From Thalassobellus sediminis (GTDB taxonomy: Bacteria > Bacteroidota > Bacteroidia > Flavobacteriales > Flavobacteriaceae), in assembly GCF_044386045.1 (NCBI RefSeq), contig NZ_JBISCD010000039.1, positions 248,001 through 312,000 on the forward strand: a DNA stretch of 64,000 nucleotides. Reading direction: 5' to 3'. How positions within the stretch are numbered: the stretch's first letter is position 1; every line of letters begins with the position of its first letter. The position numbers were made by a program, and so were the translations under genes. The notes under the pieces are model-generated. The model was not told where the DNA came from and did no database searches. It saw only the letters and a program-made list of their open reading frames with translations. Shown here one piece after another: positions 25,294-33,634 of this stretch.

Positions 25294-27423
25294 TTATCTT
25301 ATGTCTATATTAATAGAATTAACCAAACTCTTTAATTCATTACCTTCTAAAAATTTTGACCTTATTTCACCATCTTCATCTTGTGTCATAGCATAAGCCA
25401 TCAAATTATCATCTGGATAGTCATTTAATACAAACGCATCAATACATTCCTTGCTATGGGTTGATAGGAAAACTTGAACATTAAAGTCATCAGCTAAATT
25501 TTGAATAAAAGCTGTAAAAGGGATTAATAAATTTTTATGAATAGCACTATCAATTTCATCAATACACAAAACGCCATTTCTACAATAGCCCATTAATAGT
25601 CCAATTTCAAAAACTCTTTGTACTCCTTCTCCATATTGAGACAAATCTAAAGCCTTATTATATTCTGAAGAAGATACCATAAATCGTTTTACACTATCTA
25701 TGGTTGTTAATTCAATTTTTTCAATTTTAGGATCAATATATCTAATTATAAAATCTATTATCTTGGAGAGATATTGATTTTCCACTGATTTTGCATGTGC
25801 TCTTTCGAGTAATTTAGGTGTATGCCTAAAAGGGCTACTTAAAGCTGCTGTACAAAGTTTCTTAACTTCATCATAAAGTAGAACTGGTTCTCTATTTGTA
25901 TAAAGGTGCATTCTACTATCTAAAGTATTACTTGACACTAAAGCTTCGCAATCTATAGATTTAATGTAGTTACTTTTATCAATAGGTTCTATAGTTTGAT
26001 TAAAGTTTATTTCTAATGCACATTCAGTATTATTAAAAACTGAATCTATATCTATCGTTTGATGAAAAATTTCTTCTATCCAACTTGAAGGAATTTCAGA
26101 ACCAAAATTACCTCTTATTCTTTCTAATTCTATAAGAGCATTTATATCATTTAAATTCGTTTGAAGATATATAGCTTCTAATAAGGATGTTTTTCCTGTA
26201 TTATTTCCTCCTGCAATGATATTAACTTTACCTATTTTATTAAGAAAGGTCTTATTAAGCTTTTTGTATTGATTAATTTCAAAAGAAGAAAATTGAGAAT
26301 TTATCTCAGTAAAATATTGATTTATTATAGAACTACTAGAAACTACTGCATTTGAATTTGAACTCGGAATTAATCTATCTAACTTTATTTTTAAATTTTC
26401 AATTTTTTCATAATCTTCATTTTTTAGATATTCACTAAATTGAAAAGCTGTATTAACCTCTTTTGAAATACTAGACATTGCATTATTTAATCTTGCTTCA
26501 CCAACAGCATCACTTAAAGCAAAAGCTTCAGTAATACTTCTAGACTCTTCCATTTGATTAACAGCTTGTGGATCATCAATAAATTTTGAAAGCTCTCTGA
26601 TTTCATGACTTTTAGTAATAATTGGTTCTCTGGTTATTTCAATTTCTTCTCCTAACTCATTTTCTTCTGTTGTTTGCTCTTTGGATATCCATTGAAAAAT
26701 TCTTTCTTCATTTACTAAATTATCAGGAGCCATAGTATTATCGTTCCACTCTAACCAAGCTTTTACTTTAGTGTTTTTAATAATTTCTTCAAACACTGAA
26801 TACATCATTGTTTGAAACTGGTCTCCAAAATCACTATTTTTGAATCTTTCTATAAAGGCTAAACTTCTTAAACTTCTTCTTAAATTATGCTTTGTTATTG
26901 CCAAAGAGTCACATACATCTATTTCTGACATATGATATATTTCAATTAAATCTTTTATTAATTGAGCTTGATTAACAGGACTCCACTTTCTTTTACCGCT
27001 AATATGGTGGATACCCATAGTAATTAAATGCTCAACTGGATTGTCATCTGATATAAGAACTACTTCAAGGCTCTTAAAATCACTTTCAGTAAGTTTTCCA
27101 ACATCCTTTGATTCTTGAAAATCTTTATATAACTGTTTTAATGCAGCAGTCCTTCTGTTTCCTTCAACAACTAGAAATTCTCCATCTGATAATTCTTTAA
27201 CTTGAATAGGATCTTTAAGAATACCATTAGCTTTAAAACTTCTTATTAAATCAGAAATATTTTCTAAGTTTTTACCTGCTAATAAATTAAATGTTCTTTC
27301 TTGGATTCTGGGATTTGCTATATCGCTTTCTTCTATTCTACGATAATCCTTATTATCGATGAACCTATAATTATTTGGATCTAATAAAAATTTATTTATA
27401 TGTCTGCTAATTGTTTTACTCAT
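25294..27423 (-). CDS. ParB-like/AAA ATPase fusion protein (candidate defence sensor)
   Basis: 709 residues. N-terminal ParB/sulfiredoxin-like domain (about 10-140) with the nucleotide-binding FLVVEGNRRTAALKQL (Glu87-Arg91), followed by a ParB-type helical region (WSPVNQAQLIKDLIEIY, then an HTH-like SEIDVCDSLAITKHNLRRSL). The C-terminal half is an AAA15/21-type ABC ATPase: Walker A GGNNTGKTS (405-413, Lys411), a Q-loop region, signature-like LSQYGEGVQRVFEI, Walker B VLCIDEID (Asp622, Glu623) and switch His in FLSTHSKEC. ATPases of this class pair with TOPRIM nucleases in OLD, Gabija and PARIS systems; a ParB-like N-terminal fusion is unusual to my knowledge. First gene of a two-gene operon. 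Confidence 0.8.
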   Translation of the reverse strand: MSKTISRHINKFLLDPNNYRFIDNKDYRRIEESDIANPRIQERTFNLLAGKNLENISDLIRSFKANGILKDPIQVKELSDGEFLVVEGNRRTAALKQLYKDFQESKDVGKLTESDFKSLEVVLISDDNPVEHLITMGIHHISGKRKWSPVNQAQLIKDLIEIYHMSEIDVCDSLAITKHNLRRSLRSLAFIERFKNSDFGDQFQTMMYSVFEEIIKNTKVKAWLEWNDNTMAPDNLVNEERIFQWISKEQTTEENELGEEIEITREPIITKSHEIRELSKFIDDPQAVNQMEESRSITEAFALSDAVGEARLNNAMSSISKEVNTAFQFSEYLKNEDYEKIENLKIKLDRLIPSSNSNAVVSSSSIINQYFTEINSQFSSFEINQYKKLNKTFLNKIGKVNIIAGGNNTGKTSLLEAIYLQTNLNDINALIELERIRGNFGSEIPSSWIEEIFHQTIDIDSVFNNTECALEINFNQTIEPIDKSNYIKSIDCEALVSSNTLDSRMHLYTNREPVLLYDEVKKLCTAALSSPFRHTPKLLERAHAKSVENQYLSKIIDFIIRYIDPKIEKIELTTIDSVKRFMVSSSEYNKALDLSQYGEGVQRVFEIGLLMGYCRNGVLCIDEIDSAIHKNLLIPFTAFIQNLADDFNVQVFLSTHSKECIDAFVLNDYPDDNLMAYAMTQDEDGEIRSKFLEGNELKSLVNSINIDIR

Positions 27424-27459
27424 AATATTATCTTAATCGGTACAATTTACTTTAAATTC

Positions 27460-27485
27460 AATTGTCACACAACAATTCAAATATA
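27460..27485 (-). promoter_or_regulatory. Putative promoter and operator of the ParB-ATPase/TOPRIM operon
   Basis: On the minus strand TATATTTG (27485-27478) is a perfect -7 TAnnTTTG box, 54 bases before the ATPase start; no TTTG is seen at the usual -33 position. Immediately downstream is the inverted repeat AATTGT-N6-ACAATT (27460-27477), overlapping the expected start site, so it could be a repressor site. Pattern-based inference. Confidence 0.3.
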
Positions 27486-27518
27486 GTGATTTTTGTAAGT
27501 ATATTTGTTTATTTAAAA

Positions 27519-27779
27519 CCATTCCACACACATTCCACTTCTCTCCTATCGTCGTTTCGTAAAAAGAGTGTTCCATTAACATTGTAGAGAAAGTTTTTAG
27601 AAGAAAAAAATAAGAAAAAGTAGTAGTTTGAACTTCGCTTTTGCCAAAGCAAAGTTACATAACGCTGAACATTATAATTCAGATTTGAAATTATAATCCG
27701 ACATTATATAAAATGTCTTTGTAACATTAAAAACTTCAGTTTTATTGTATTGTGAAGAAAAAAATCTAGCTATAAATTA
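27519..27779. repeat. Repeat A, downstream of parE (direct repeat of the region upstream of parD)
   Basis: Three blocks match the region 28408-28779 in the same order and orientation: ATTCCACACACATTCCACTT (27521-27540) and the CGTCGTTTCG that follows; TTCGCTTTTgCCAAAG through TTACATAACG (27634-27664); and GAACATTATAATT through TCTTTGTAAC (27667-27725) up to AAAATCTA. It carries one hairpin, ATTATAATT (27671-27679) with AATTATAAT (27689-27697). The copy ends in the parE 3' end. Confidence 0.7.
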
Positions 27780-28060
27780 TTTTCATAGCCCATACTTTGA
27801 TTAAGTACACGAACAATTAAAATATCAATATCTGTAGCTAAATAAAAAATAGTATGAGATTTGTAAGAAAACCTTTTTAATGCGAATACAAATTCTGAGG
27901 CATCTCGTCCAAGATTGATGTTATCGGATAAAAATTGAAAGATATCGTGTATTCCAAATAAATATTCTTGTGCCTGTTTTAATCCAAACCTTTCAATTCC
28001 ATATTCGTACATTTTTGTAAGATCACTTTCGGCCTTTCCAGATACTTTATAAACGCCCAT
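27770..28060 (-). CDS. parE: ParE/RelE-type toxin
   Basis: 96-residue toxin of the RelE/ParE superfamily. Typical features: YKVSGKAESDLTKMYEYGIERFG at the start, a central INLGRDASEFVFALKRFSYKSHTIFYL and a basic beta-rich second half. ParE toxins poison DNA gyrase whereas RelE-type members cut mRNA; this cannot be told apart here, though the ParD partner favours ParE. Its start overlaps the antitoxin 3' end by 14 bases, the usual antitoxin-first arrangement. Confidence 0.88.
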   Translation of the reverse strand: MGVYKVSGKAESDLTKMYEYGIERFGLKQAQEYLFGIHDIFQFLSDNINLGRDASEFVFALKRFSYKSHTIFYLATDIDILIVRVLNQSMGYENNL

Positions 28061-28304
28061 CTGCTCTCATACGTTCTTCAACTGCTTTCATAATATCTGG
28101 AACAGATTTATTGCTAATGCCGCTTTCCATACCTTCTGTTATGGCTGCTTTTAGTGCGGAAAATTTAGCGTTTTTTGCCTGATCCTGTCTTACTAAATCA
28201 CGAAGATATTCACTATCATTAGTAAATTCACCAATTGTAATTCGTGATTTTATCCATTTATCTTGTTTTTCAGTAAATGTTATTGTTTTTCTAATTGTAG
28301 ACAT
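28047..28304 (-). CDS. parD: ParD-type antitoxin
   Basis: 85 residues starting MSTIRKTITFTEKQDKWIKSRI, the ribbon-helix-helix N-terminus of ParD/CopG antitoxins, with YLRDLVRQDQ closing the DNA-binding unit; the C-terminal half would wrap the toxin. The ATG at 28304 is preferred to the in-frame ATG at 28328, because a promoter -7 box sits at 28338-28345 and transcription would begin at about 28331. By family, the antitoxin represses its own operon. Confidence 0.85.
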   Translation of the reverse strand: MSTIRKTITFTEKQDKWIKSRITIGEFTNDSEYLRDLVRQDQAKNAKFSALKAAITEGMESGISNKSVPDIMKAVEERMRADGRL

Positions 28305-28337
28305 GCGTATTTTTGTTTTAATAATCATACTATTGGT

Positions 28338-28369
28338 GAAATTTAATGTTTTTGATTGAATATTACAAA
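28338..28369 (-). promoter_or_regulatory. Probable parDE promoter
   Basis: On the minus strand TTTG (28369-28366) is followed after 20 bases by TAAATTTC (28345-28338), one mismatch from TAnnTTTG. Position and spacing fit transcription of parD from about 28331. Confidence 0.45.
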
Positions 28370-28407
28370 AAAATAGAGTTCTAATTTCATGTATTTAGTA
28401 ACTATTC

Positions 28408-28779
28408 CCATTCCATACACATTCCCACTTCACTCCTACCGTCGCTTCGGGCAAAGCGTATTTCATTGCATTTTTAAAGAAACATTTGAGAAGAAAAAAA
28501 ATAAAAGAAAATTTGGGATAATAACTTACTTCGCTTTTACCAAAGTAAAGTTACATAACGCAGAACATTATATTACAAATGTTCATTATGTTGTTTAAGC
28601 CTTTGTTTCCATTTGATAGCTATAATGTAATATTATGTAAAATATCCCATAAGCATTCGTTTTCTTAAGAATAAGCAGAACATTATAATTCAAAAAAGAA
28701 TTATAATCAGACGTTATATAAAATGTCTTTGTAACAATAAAAATGTTAGTTTTATTGTAATCATGCAGATAAAAATCTA
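28408..28779. repeat. Repeat B, upstream of parD (second copy of repeat A plus an extra folded unit)
   Basis: Same three blocks as repeat A: ATTCCATACACATTCCCACT (28410-28429) with CGTCGCTTCG; TTCGCTTTTaCCAAAG through TTACATAACG (28530-28560); GAACATTATAATT through TCTTTGTAAC (28678-28735) up to AAAATCTA at 28779. About 100 bases are inserted between the second and third blocks (about 28565-28677). The third block holds a perfect 10-bp hairpin (28682-28691 with 28698-28707, loop A6). Together with repeat A it brackets the parDE pair as direct repeats. Confidence 0.7.
28551..28640. repeat. Folded element inside repeat B
   Basis: Nested complementary pairs TTACATAA (28551-28558) with TTATGTAA (28633-28640), ACATTATA (28565-28572) with TATAATGT (28621-28628), and CAAATG (28576-28581) with CATTTG (28610-28615), with unequal bulges between them. 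The architecture mirrors the 187-bp element at 23120-23306, and the right ends are identical over 18 bases. Confidence 0.65.
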
Positions 28780-28785
28780 TAATTA

Positions 28786-28818
28786 AAATTCTGAGGCATC
28801 TCTTCTAAGATTGATGCT
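28786..28818 (-). pseudogene. Remnant of a second parE gene
   Basis: On the minus strand these 33 bases read SINLRRDASEF, against NINLGRDASEF in the intact parE. It lies in the expected position after repeat B, but with the parE 3' end deleted (about 105 bases missing between AAAATCTA and this block) and no continuation on the other side. It shows that a second toxin cassette once stood here. Confidence 0.7.
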
Positions 28819-28838
28819 ATTACCTGCGACAGCGGATA

Positions 28839-29990
28839 TTATTGAGTAATAGCTTTTAAATGTGCATGAACAGGATTTCCTCGTACATTCATTTCTACTT
28901 CTCTATCAAAAATCTTAATTCCTTTTACGGCATTAAGTTTGCCTTCTGGATTAAAAGCTTTAACACCATAGAATTCACCATTTTCATTTACAGCTTTAAC
29001 ATTTATAAGATTCCCTGAACGACTAATACCTTTTACATCTAGTTTTACATTAGCATCAGTTACCGCCTTAATATCATATATGGTGCCGTCTGACCCAATA
29101 GCCTTAATGGGTGCATATTCGTCTTTGCTATGCATGATTTTAACTGGTAATTCACCCCCATCTACAAAGGCCTTGATATTCATAAAGCTATGTTGCTTAG
29201 AGTCTTGTGTTGCTTTTACATCAAATTTATTGCCTTCACTATCAAAAGCTTTTACATCTAAATTTTTACCTTCGGGCGTTACCGCCTTTATATTCCAGAT
29301 AATTCTTTCAAAACTATTTTCTTTTATGTTTTTTGCTATATTTTTTTTAGGTATTATAAGATTGTCTTCATTATCTGTTTGATGCATAACTATAACATGC
29401 GCATATATATCTAAGCCTTTTAATGACATTTCTCTTTCTTTTGTATTAATTTTTATGCCCTTAACATTATTAAGTTGTCCTGAAGGTGAAATAGCTTTTA
29501 CACCATAGAACTCACCCTTTTTGGTAAGGGCTTTCATAATAACAACATTATCAAATCTAGTGACTCCAATAATGTCTAGTTCTTCTCCTTCTAGGGTTAT
29601 TGCTTTAATTTTATGAGGATGACCTTTTGCAGTAATAGCTACGACAGGAGAAAATTGATTTTTACTAACTAATACCTTAACGGGTAATTTTTCGCCATCC
29701 ATAAAAGCTTTTACATCTAAAAAGTTATCTTGATTGGAGTTTTGAATGGCCTTTACATCGAAAGCCTTTCCTTCATTATTAAAGACTTTAATATCTAGGC
29801 TGTGCCCATCAGGATGAATGGCTTTAACATTCCAATAAACATCTTCAAATTTTGAGATATCTCCTGTTTCGGTATTACTTGTTTTGTTTTTTGAAGAACT
29901 GTTATTACAGGCCATGAATAATAATAAAAACCCAAGAATAAATACATTGTAACAGATAGTTTTAATAAATGATTGGTTATAGCTTTTCAT
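28839..29990 (-). CDS. Lipoprotein with internal tandem duplication
   Basis: 383 residues. Lipoprotein signal peptide with lipobox LFMAC (cleavage before Cys28). The rest is made of two homologous halves, about 45-205 and 225-380, each with the same order of short strand repeats (WNVKAI..G..LDIK / FDVKA..NS / LPVKVL / GEFYGVKA / NVKGIKI / EMSLKG or EMNVRG). The [D/N]-[V/I]-K-[A/G] unit recurs every 20 or so residues, suggesting a beta-strand repeat or solenoid. No enzyme motif. Function unknown; probably surface- or periplasm-exposed. It diverges from the protease gene. Confidence 0.7.
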   Translation of the reverse strand: MKSYNQSFIKTICYNVFILGFLLLFMACNNSSSKNKTSNTETGDISKFEDVYWNVKAIHPDGHSLDIKVFNNEGKAFDVKAIQNSNQDNFLDVKAFMDGEKLPVKVLVSKNQFSPVVAITAKGHPHKIKAITLEGEELDIIGVTRFDNVVIMKALTKKGEFYGVKAISPSGQLNNVKGIKINTKEREMSLKGLDIYAHVIVMHQTDNEDNLIIPKKNIAKNIKENSFERIIWNIKAVTPEGKNLDVKAFDSEGNKFDVKATQDSKQHSFMNIKAFVDGGELPVKIMHSKDEYAPIKAIGSDGTIYDIKAVTDANVKLDVKGISRSGNLINVKAVNENGEFYGVKAFNPEGKLNAVKGIKIFDREVEMNVRGNPVHAHLKAITQ

Positions 29991-30238
29991 AATTTAAATT
30001 TTTGAATTAGCTAAAACTAGGAAAATATGACAGGAGTTTTTATGACATTAATCATAAAAAAATACATGTATAACTTTCTGATATTAAGTAGTGTAAAAAA
30101 AAGTATCCTTTGTGATATTAATTGCTTATTGATAGATGAAGTTACATGACACGTAAAAATATAAAAAAAATTATGTGCTTTATTATACCTATCTTTATAA
30201 GTAACTAAAAAACTAAAACCAATTAATCCATTACTTCC

Positions 30239-32143
30239 ATGAAAAATTCTATTTGTTTATTCCTAGCGTGTACTTTCACTATTTTTTCAACTTATGGACA
30301 ACGTGATACCATTCAATCTGTTGATGATATTCCAAGATTTACTTATAAAATTGATGATATCGCTTCTGTTGTATATGCAGATGATGATCTATTTAGAAAG
30401 TTATATCTGGAGGTAGAAAAAAACTATATGTCTCTTAAAAACGATTATGTTATAGAAGATACTACTTTAAAGAAAAGTATTTTGTCTACATTACAATCTA
30501 TTGACTTTTTTGAGGAACGGTTTGATGAAGGAAAAGCAAAATCTGAAATGATTAAATCGTTACAGGTAAAACCAGCACAAAAGCTAACCTCTGGTATTCT
30601 CACTTTTACCTATTTAAATACACTAGTCAATCATAAAACCTCAAATTTTGAGGAATTCAATACTGCATACAAGACTGAATTAGAGAAATTAGTTATGCCT
30701 TTAGAATATGAGGTAGTTGGCGACAACATAAAATCTAGTAAATCATCAATGGAGATTTTTTCTGAAAACTTAATAAAAGGTCTAATTGTAGAAAATATTG
30801 ATCCTGCATCTATAGGTGGCGAACTGAGTGGCGATTTTGCCGGTTCACTGATTTATTACAAATATTTAACAAAGTATATTATGCCTTATAAAGACATTGT
30901 TGCTAAAGTATATAAAACATATTTAGATGCTAATCATGTTGAAAAAAAGAATATTTGGAAAGATAGAGATGTAGATTTAACAAATCGATCTAATTTAAGT
31001 CCGGTTACAATTGCAATTTGGGATAGTGGTGTTGATGACTCCTTATACCCTAACAACATGTATGTAAATACTAAGGAGAAAATTGATGCTATTGATAATG
31101 ATGGTAATGGTTATGTTGATGACATTAATGGCATTGCCTATGACTTACATTTAAACAAGATAACTGGTAATTTAATAACACTTTCTGATGAGCAAAAAGT
31201 TGATGTGCCACAAACATTACAATTATATAAAGGATTAATAGATTTACGGTCTAATATAGAAAGTGAAGATGCCGACCACTTAAAAAAAACAATGTCTGGG
31301 TTAAAACCTGAAGAAGTGAAACCTTTTATTGAAAACCTTAATTTTTTTGGAAACTATGCCCACGGAACGCATGTTGCTGGAATTGCTGTTTTTGATAATC
31401 CAGCAGCCAATTTACTAGTAGCAAGAATTACATTTGGATATAAATTTATGCCTGAATTGCCAACTATTGAAAATGCTAAAAAAGATGCTAAAGAAACTAT
31501 AGAAACTATTAACTATTTTAAAACGAATGGTGTTCGTATTGTTAATATGAGCTTTGGAGGTTCGCCTCAAGGGATTGAAATAGCTTTAGAAAAGCATGGT
31601 GTTGGTGAAGATAGTGAGGAAAGAAAGAATTTGGCAAGAGAGATTTTTGATATAGGGAAAATAGCTTTTTATGATGCTATTAAGGACGCTAAAGATATTT
31701 TGTTTATTACTTCTTCTGGAAACTCTAATGAAGACAGTGAGTTTTATGAGGCTATCCCTTCTTCTTTCGATTTGCCTAATATACTAACTGTAGGTGCTGT
31801 AGATCAAACCGGTGAAGAAACAAGTTTTTCTAGTTTTGGAGAAAATGTAGATGTTCATGCCAATGGTTTTGATGTAGAGAGCTATGTACCTGGGGGTGAT
31901 AAACTAAAAATGTCTGGAACATCCATGTCATCGCCCAATGTAGCAAATTTGGCTGCGAAAATATGGGCCATTAACCCTAATTTAAGCGTTGAAGATGTTA
32001 AAAACTATATTATTTCGTATAGTGATATTAGTGACGATGGACGTATTATTTTAATGAACCCAAAAGCTTCAATAAATGCCGTTGATAATAAAATGAATCC
32101 TATTATTAAAAAGCAATCAAAAGAAACGAGAATAAAAGGCTAG
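30239..32143 (+). CDS. S8 (subtilisin-like) serine peptidase, secreted
   Basis: 634 residues with a signal peptide (MKNSICLFLACTFTIFSTYGQ). The catalytic triad is intact: Asp262 (IAIWDSGVDD), His375 (HGTHVAGI), Ser562 (GTSMSSPN). The long region between signal and Asp262 is mostly helical and may act as a pro-domain. No T9SS sorting domain is visible at the C-terminus (ends KKQSKETRIKG), so it is likely periplasmic or released. It diverges from the duplicated lipoprotein gene across 248 bases. Confidence 0.9.
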   Translation: MKNSICLFLACTFTIFSTYGQRDTIQSVDDIPRFTYKIDDIASVVYADDDLFRKLYLEVEKNYMSLKNDYVIEDTTLKKSILSTLQSIDFFEERFDEGKAKSEMIKSLQVKPAQKLTSGILTFTYLNTLVNHKTSNFEEFNTAYKTELEKLVMPLEYEVVGDNIKSSKSSMEIFSENLIKGLIVENIDPASIGGELSGDFAGSLIYYKYLTKYIMPYKDIVAKVYKTYLDANHVEKKNIWKDRDVDLTNRSNLSPVTIAIWDSGVDDSLYPNNMYVNTKEKIDAIDNDGNGYVDDINGIAYDLHLNKITGNLITLSDEQKVDVPQTLQLYKGLIDLRSNIESEDADHLKKTMSGLKPEEVKPFIENLNFFGNYAHGTHVAGIAVFDNPAANLLVARITFGYKFMPELPTIENAKKDAKETIETINYFKTNGVRIVNMSFGGSPQGIEIALEKHGVGEDSEERKNLAREIFDIGKIAFYDAIKDAKDILFITSSGNSNEDSEFYEAIPSSFDLPNILTVGAVDQTGEETSFSSFGENVDVHANGFDVESYVPGGDKLKMSGTSMSSPNVANLAAKIWAINPNLSVEDVKNYIISYSDISDDGRIILMNPKASINAVDNKMNPIIKKQSKETRIKG

Positions 32144-32332
32144 GGTTATTTATTAAAAAAAACGAACTTAAGTAATTTTACTTTCACAAAAAAATCAAGC
32201 CGTATAATCTAATATGATGCTTAAAGCCTAGGTAAATTAATCTTTCACAAATCTTTTTCTATAGGATTTAACGCATAAAAAAATCAAATTTTTTGAAGTA
32301 AACAATAATAATTCAATTTAAGGTACAATAAA

Positions 32333-32475
32333 GAGAATGGAATAGGTTTAGACCTTTCTTTATGTAAAGAAATGGTTGAAAGTAATGGAGGTCAGATTTG
32401 GGTAAAAACATTAAATATTAAGGTGTTACAATCTATTTTACTGTGCCTAAAAAACAGTGTAATAGTAAGTTCTAA
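32333..32475 (+). pseudogene. Degraded histidine-kinase C-terminus, copy 1
   Basis: Reads ENGIGLDLSLCKEMVES and NGGQIWVKT, the G2-box end of a HATPase_c domain. A frameshift follows and the text resumes in another frame as GVTIYFTVPKKQ. The rest of the kinase is absent. It lies in the 335-base gap after the protease gene and overlaps nothing else. A second related fragment is at 33550-33634. Confidence 0.7.
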
Positions 32476-32478
32476 TTA

Positions 32479-33474
32479 TTATTCACCTAGAAACGCATCA
32501 GCAATTTTTAAAATCTCAGCATCTGTTGGATTACTTAGTATTACTAACCTAGAAAGAGCATTAACAGTACTTCCTGCTTCTATATCATAACCAAAAAGGG
32601 ATAAGTAATTAGAAATATGTTTTTCTTCATTGTAAGGGGTAAAAACACCAAAGCAATCCTTACGCTTAGTCATAATTATAATGGTAGTACCTGCTTGTGG
32701 GTCTCGGCGTATAGCAAGTGGTTTATCAAAGTTTGGCATAAATGTCCATTTAAGTGGGTGCGGTTCCAAATTCCAGCGACCATCATCTATAATCTTTTGT
32801 GCCATGAGATCTCTTGGAAATGCAAGCCATTCGCCTAATTCTTTATCCGCAGAAACGAAACCTTTAGTGTTATTTCCCAATGGATTACTAGAAGCCCATA
32901 CTCGGGAATCTATGTACTCGTGTTTATAATAGGATGCTAAAAAAACCTCGAAAGCTTCAAGTCGTTCTTTGGCATAAACCGTTGTTGTTAAATCAATAGT
33001 GTTTGGAGTTACCCAGCGATACGTTCCTCGTAGTTCAAAAGGTCTGTCTAAGGTTACCGGCCAAACAACCTCTAGACTTCCATCATCTTTAAGTTTAGCA
33101 GTACTTGGCCATCGCCTAGCACCATACCCGTATCGTTTACCTTTAGTAAAAACACGGTAATGATTAAATAAACCTTCACCAAGAGCAATAGTTGAGCTAT
33201 CGGATATTAGTGTAACGGGAACCAAGCCTGTAGATTTTCCAGATTGCCGAAGCACACCGCTTAGTATACCTGTATTAAAACTAAATGAATTATCCTTTAC
33301 AAGTTTAAACATTAATGATTCATTAGTTGATTGTTTTAATACTGTTGTTTTGCAACTCAGAATAGTAAATAATAATAGTAAAACAGTATAACATTTAAAA
33401 CTATATAAAAACCCCAAGTTATGCTTAAGCTTTAGTAAGCTGTATTGATAATGTTTTTTAGTATTAGGATTCAT
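32479..33474 (-). CDS. Lipoprotein of unknown function, 331 aa
   Basis: An N-terminal basic stretch, hydrophobic segment and TILSC lipobox (Cys about 41) mark an exported lipoprotein; the leader is longer than usual, so a later start is possible. The body is beta-rich, with the WVTPNTIDLTTTVYAKERL and EPHPLKWTFMPNFDKPLAIRRDPQAGTT stretches; I do not recognise a family with a known reaction. It lies alone on the minus strand between two direct-repeat kinase remnants, which suggests it arrived by insertion or that a duplication was invaded. Confidence 0.6.
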   Translation of the reverse strand: MNPNTKKHYQYSLLKLKHNLGFLYSFKCYTVLLLLFTILSCKTTVLKQSTNESLMFKLVKDNSFSFNTGILSGVLRQSGKSTGLVPVTLISDSSTIALGEGLFNHYRVFTKGKRYGYGARRWPSTAKLKDDGSLEVVWPVTLDRPFELRGTYRWVTPNTIDLTTTVYAKERLEAFEVFLASYYKHEYIDSRVWASSNPLGNNTKGFVSADKELGEWLAFPRDLMAQKIIDDGRWNLEPHPLKWTFMPNFDKPLAIRRDPQAGTTIIIMTKRKDCFGVFTPYNEEKHISNYLSLFGYDIEAGSTVNALSRLVILSNPTDAEILKIADAFLGE

Positions 33475-33549
33475 TTATTGATTAATTAAAGCGTTATTTT
33501 AAATTACTAGATATACTGTTCCTAAATTTACTGATTTTTTGTGGTATTT

Positions 33550-33634
33550 GAAATGGTTGAAAGGAATGACGGAGAAATATGAGTAAAGAGTCTTAAAATA
33601 AAGGAACTACAATCTATTTTACAACATCTAAAAA
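33550..33634 (+). pseudogene. Degraded histidine-kinase C-terminus, copy 2
   Basis: GAAATGGTTGAAAG.AATG then an in-frame TGA where the Trp of IWV would be, and GTTIYFTTSK in the shifted frame. It aligns with 32385-32455 over about 85 bases in the same orientation, roughly 70 per cent identical by eye. Both copies carry inactivating changes. Confidence 0.6.

Noticed and set aside
32372..32590. Plus-strand ORF of 72 codons after the protease gene
   Set aside because: It starts inside the histidine-kinase remnant and runs into the antisense of the lipoprotein gene.
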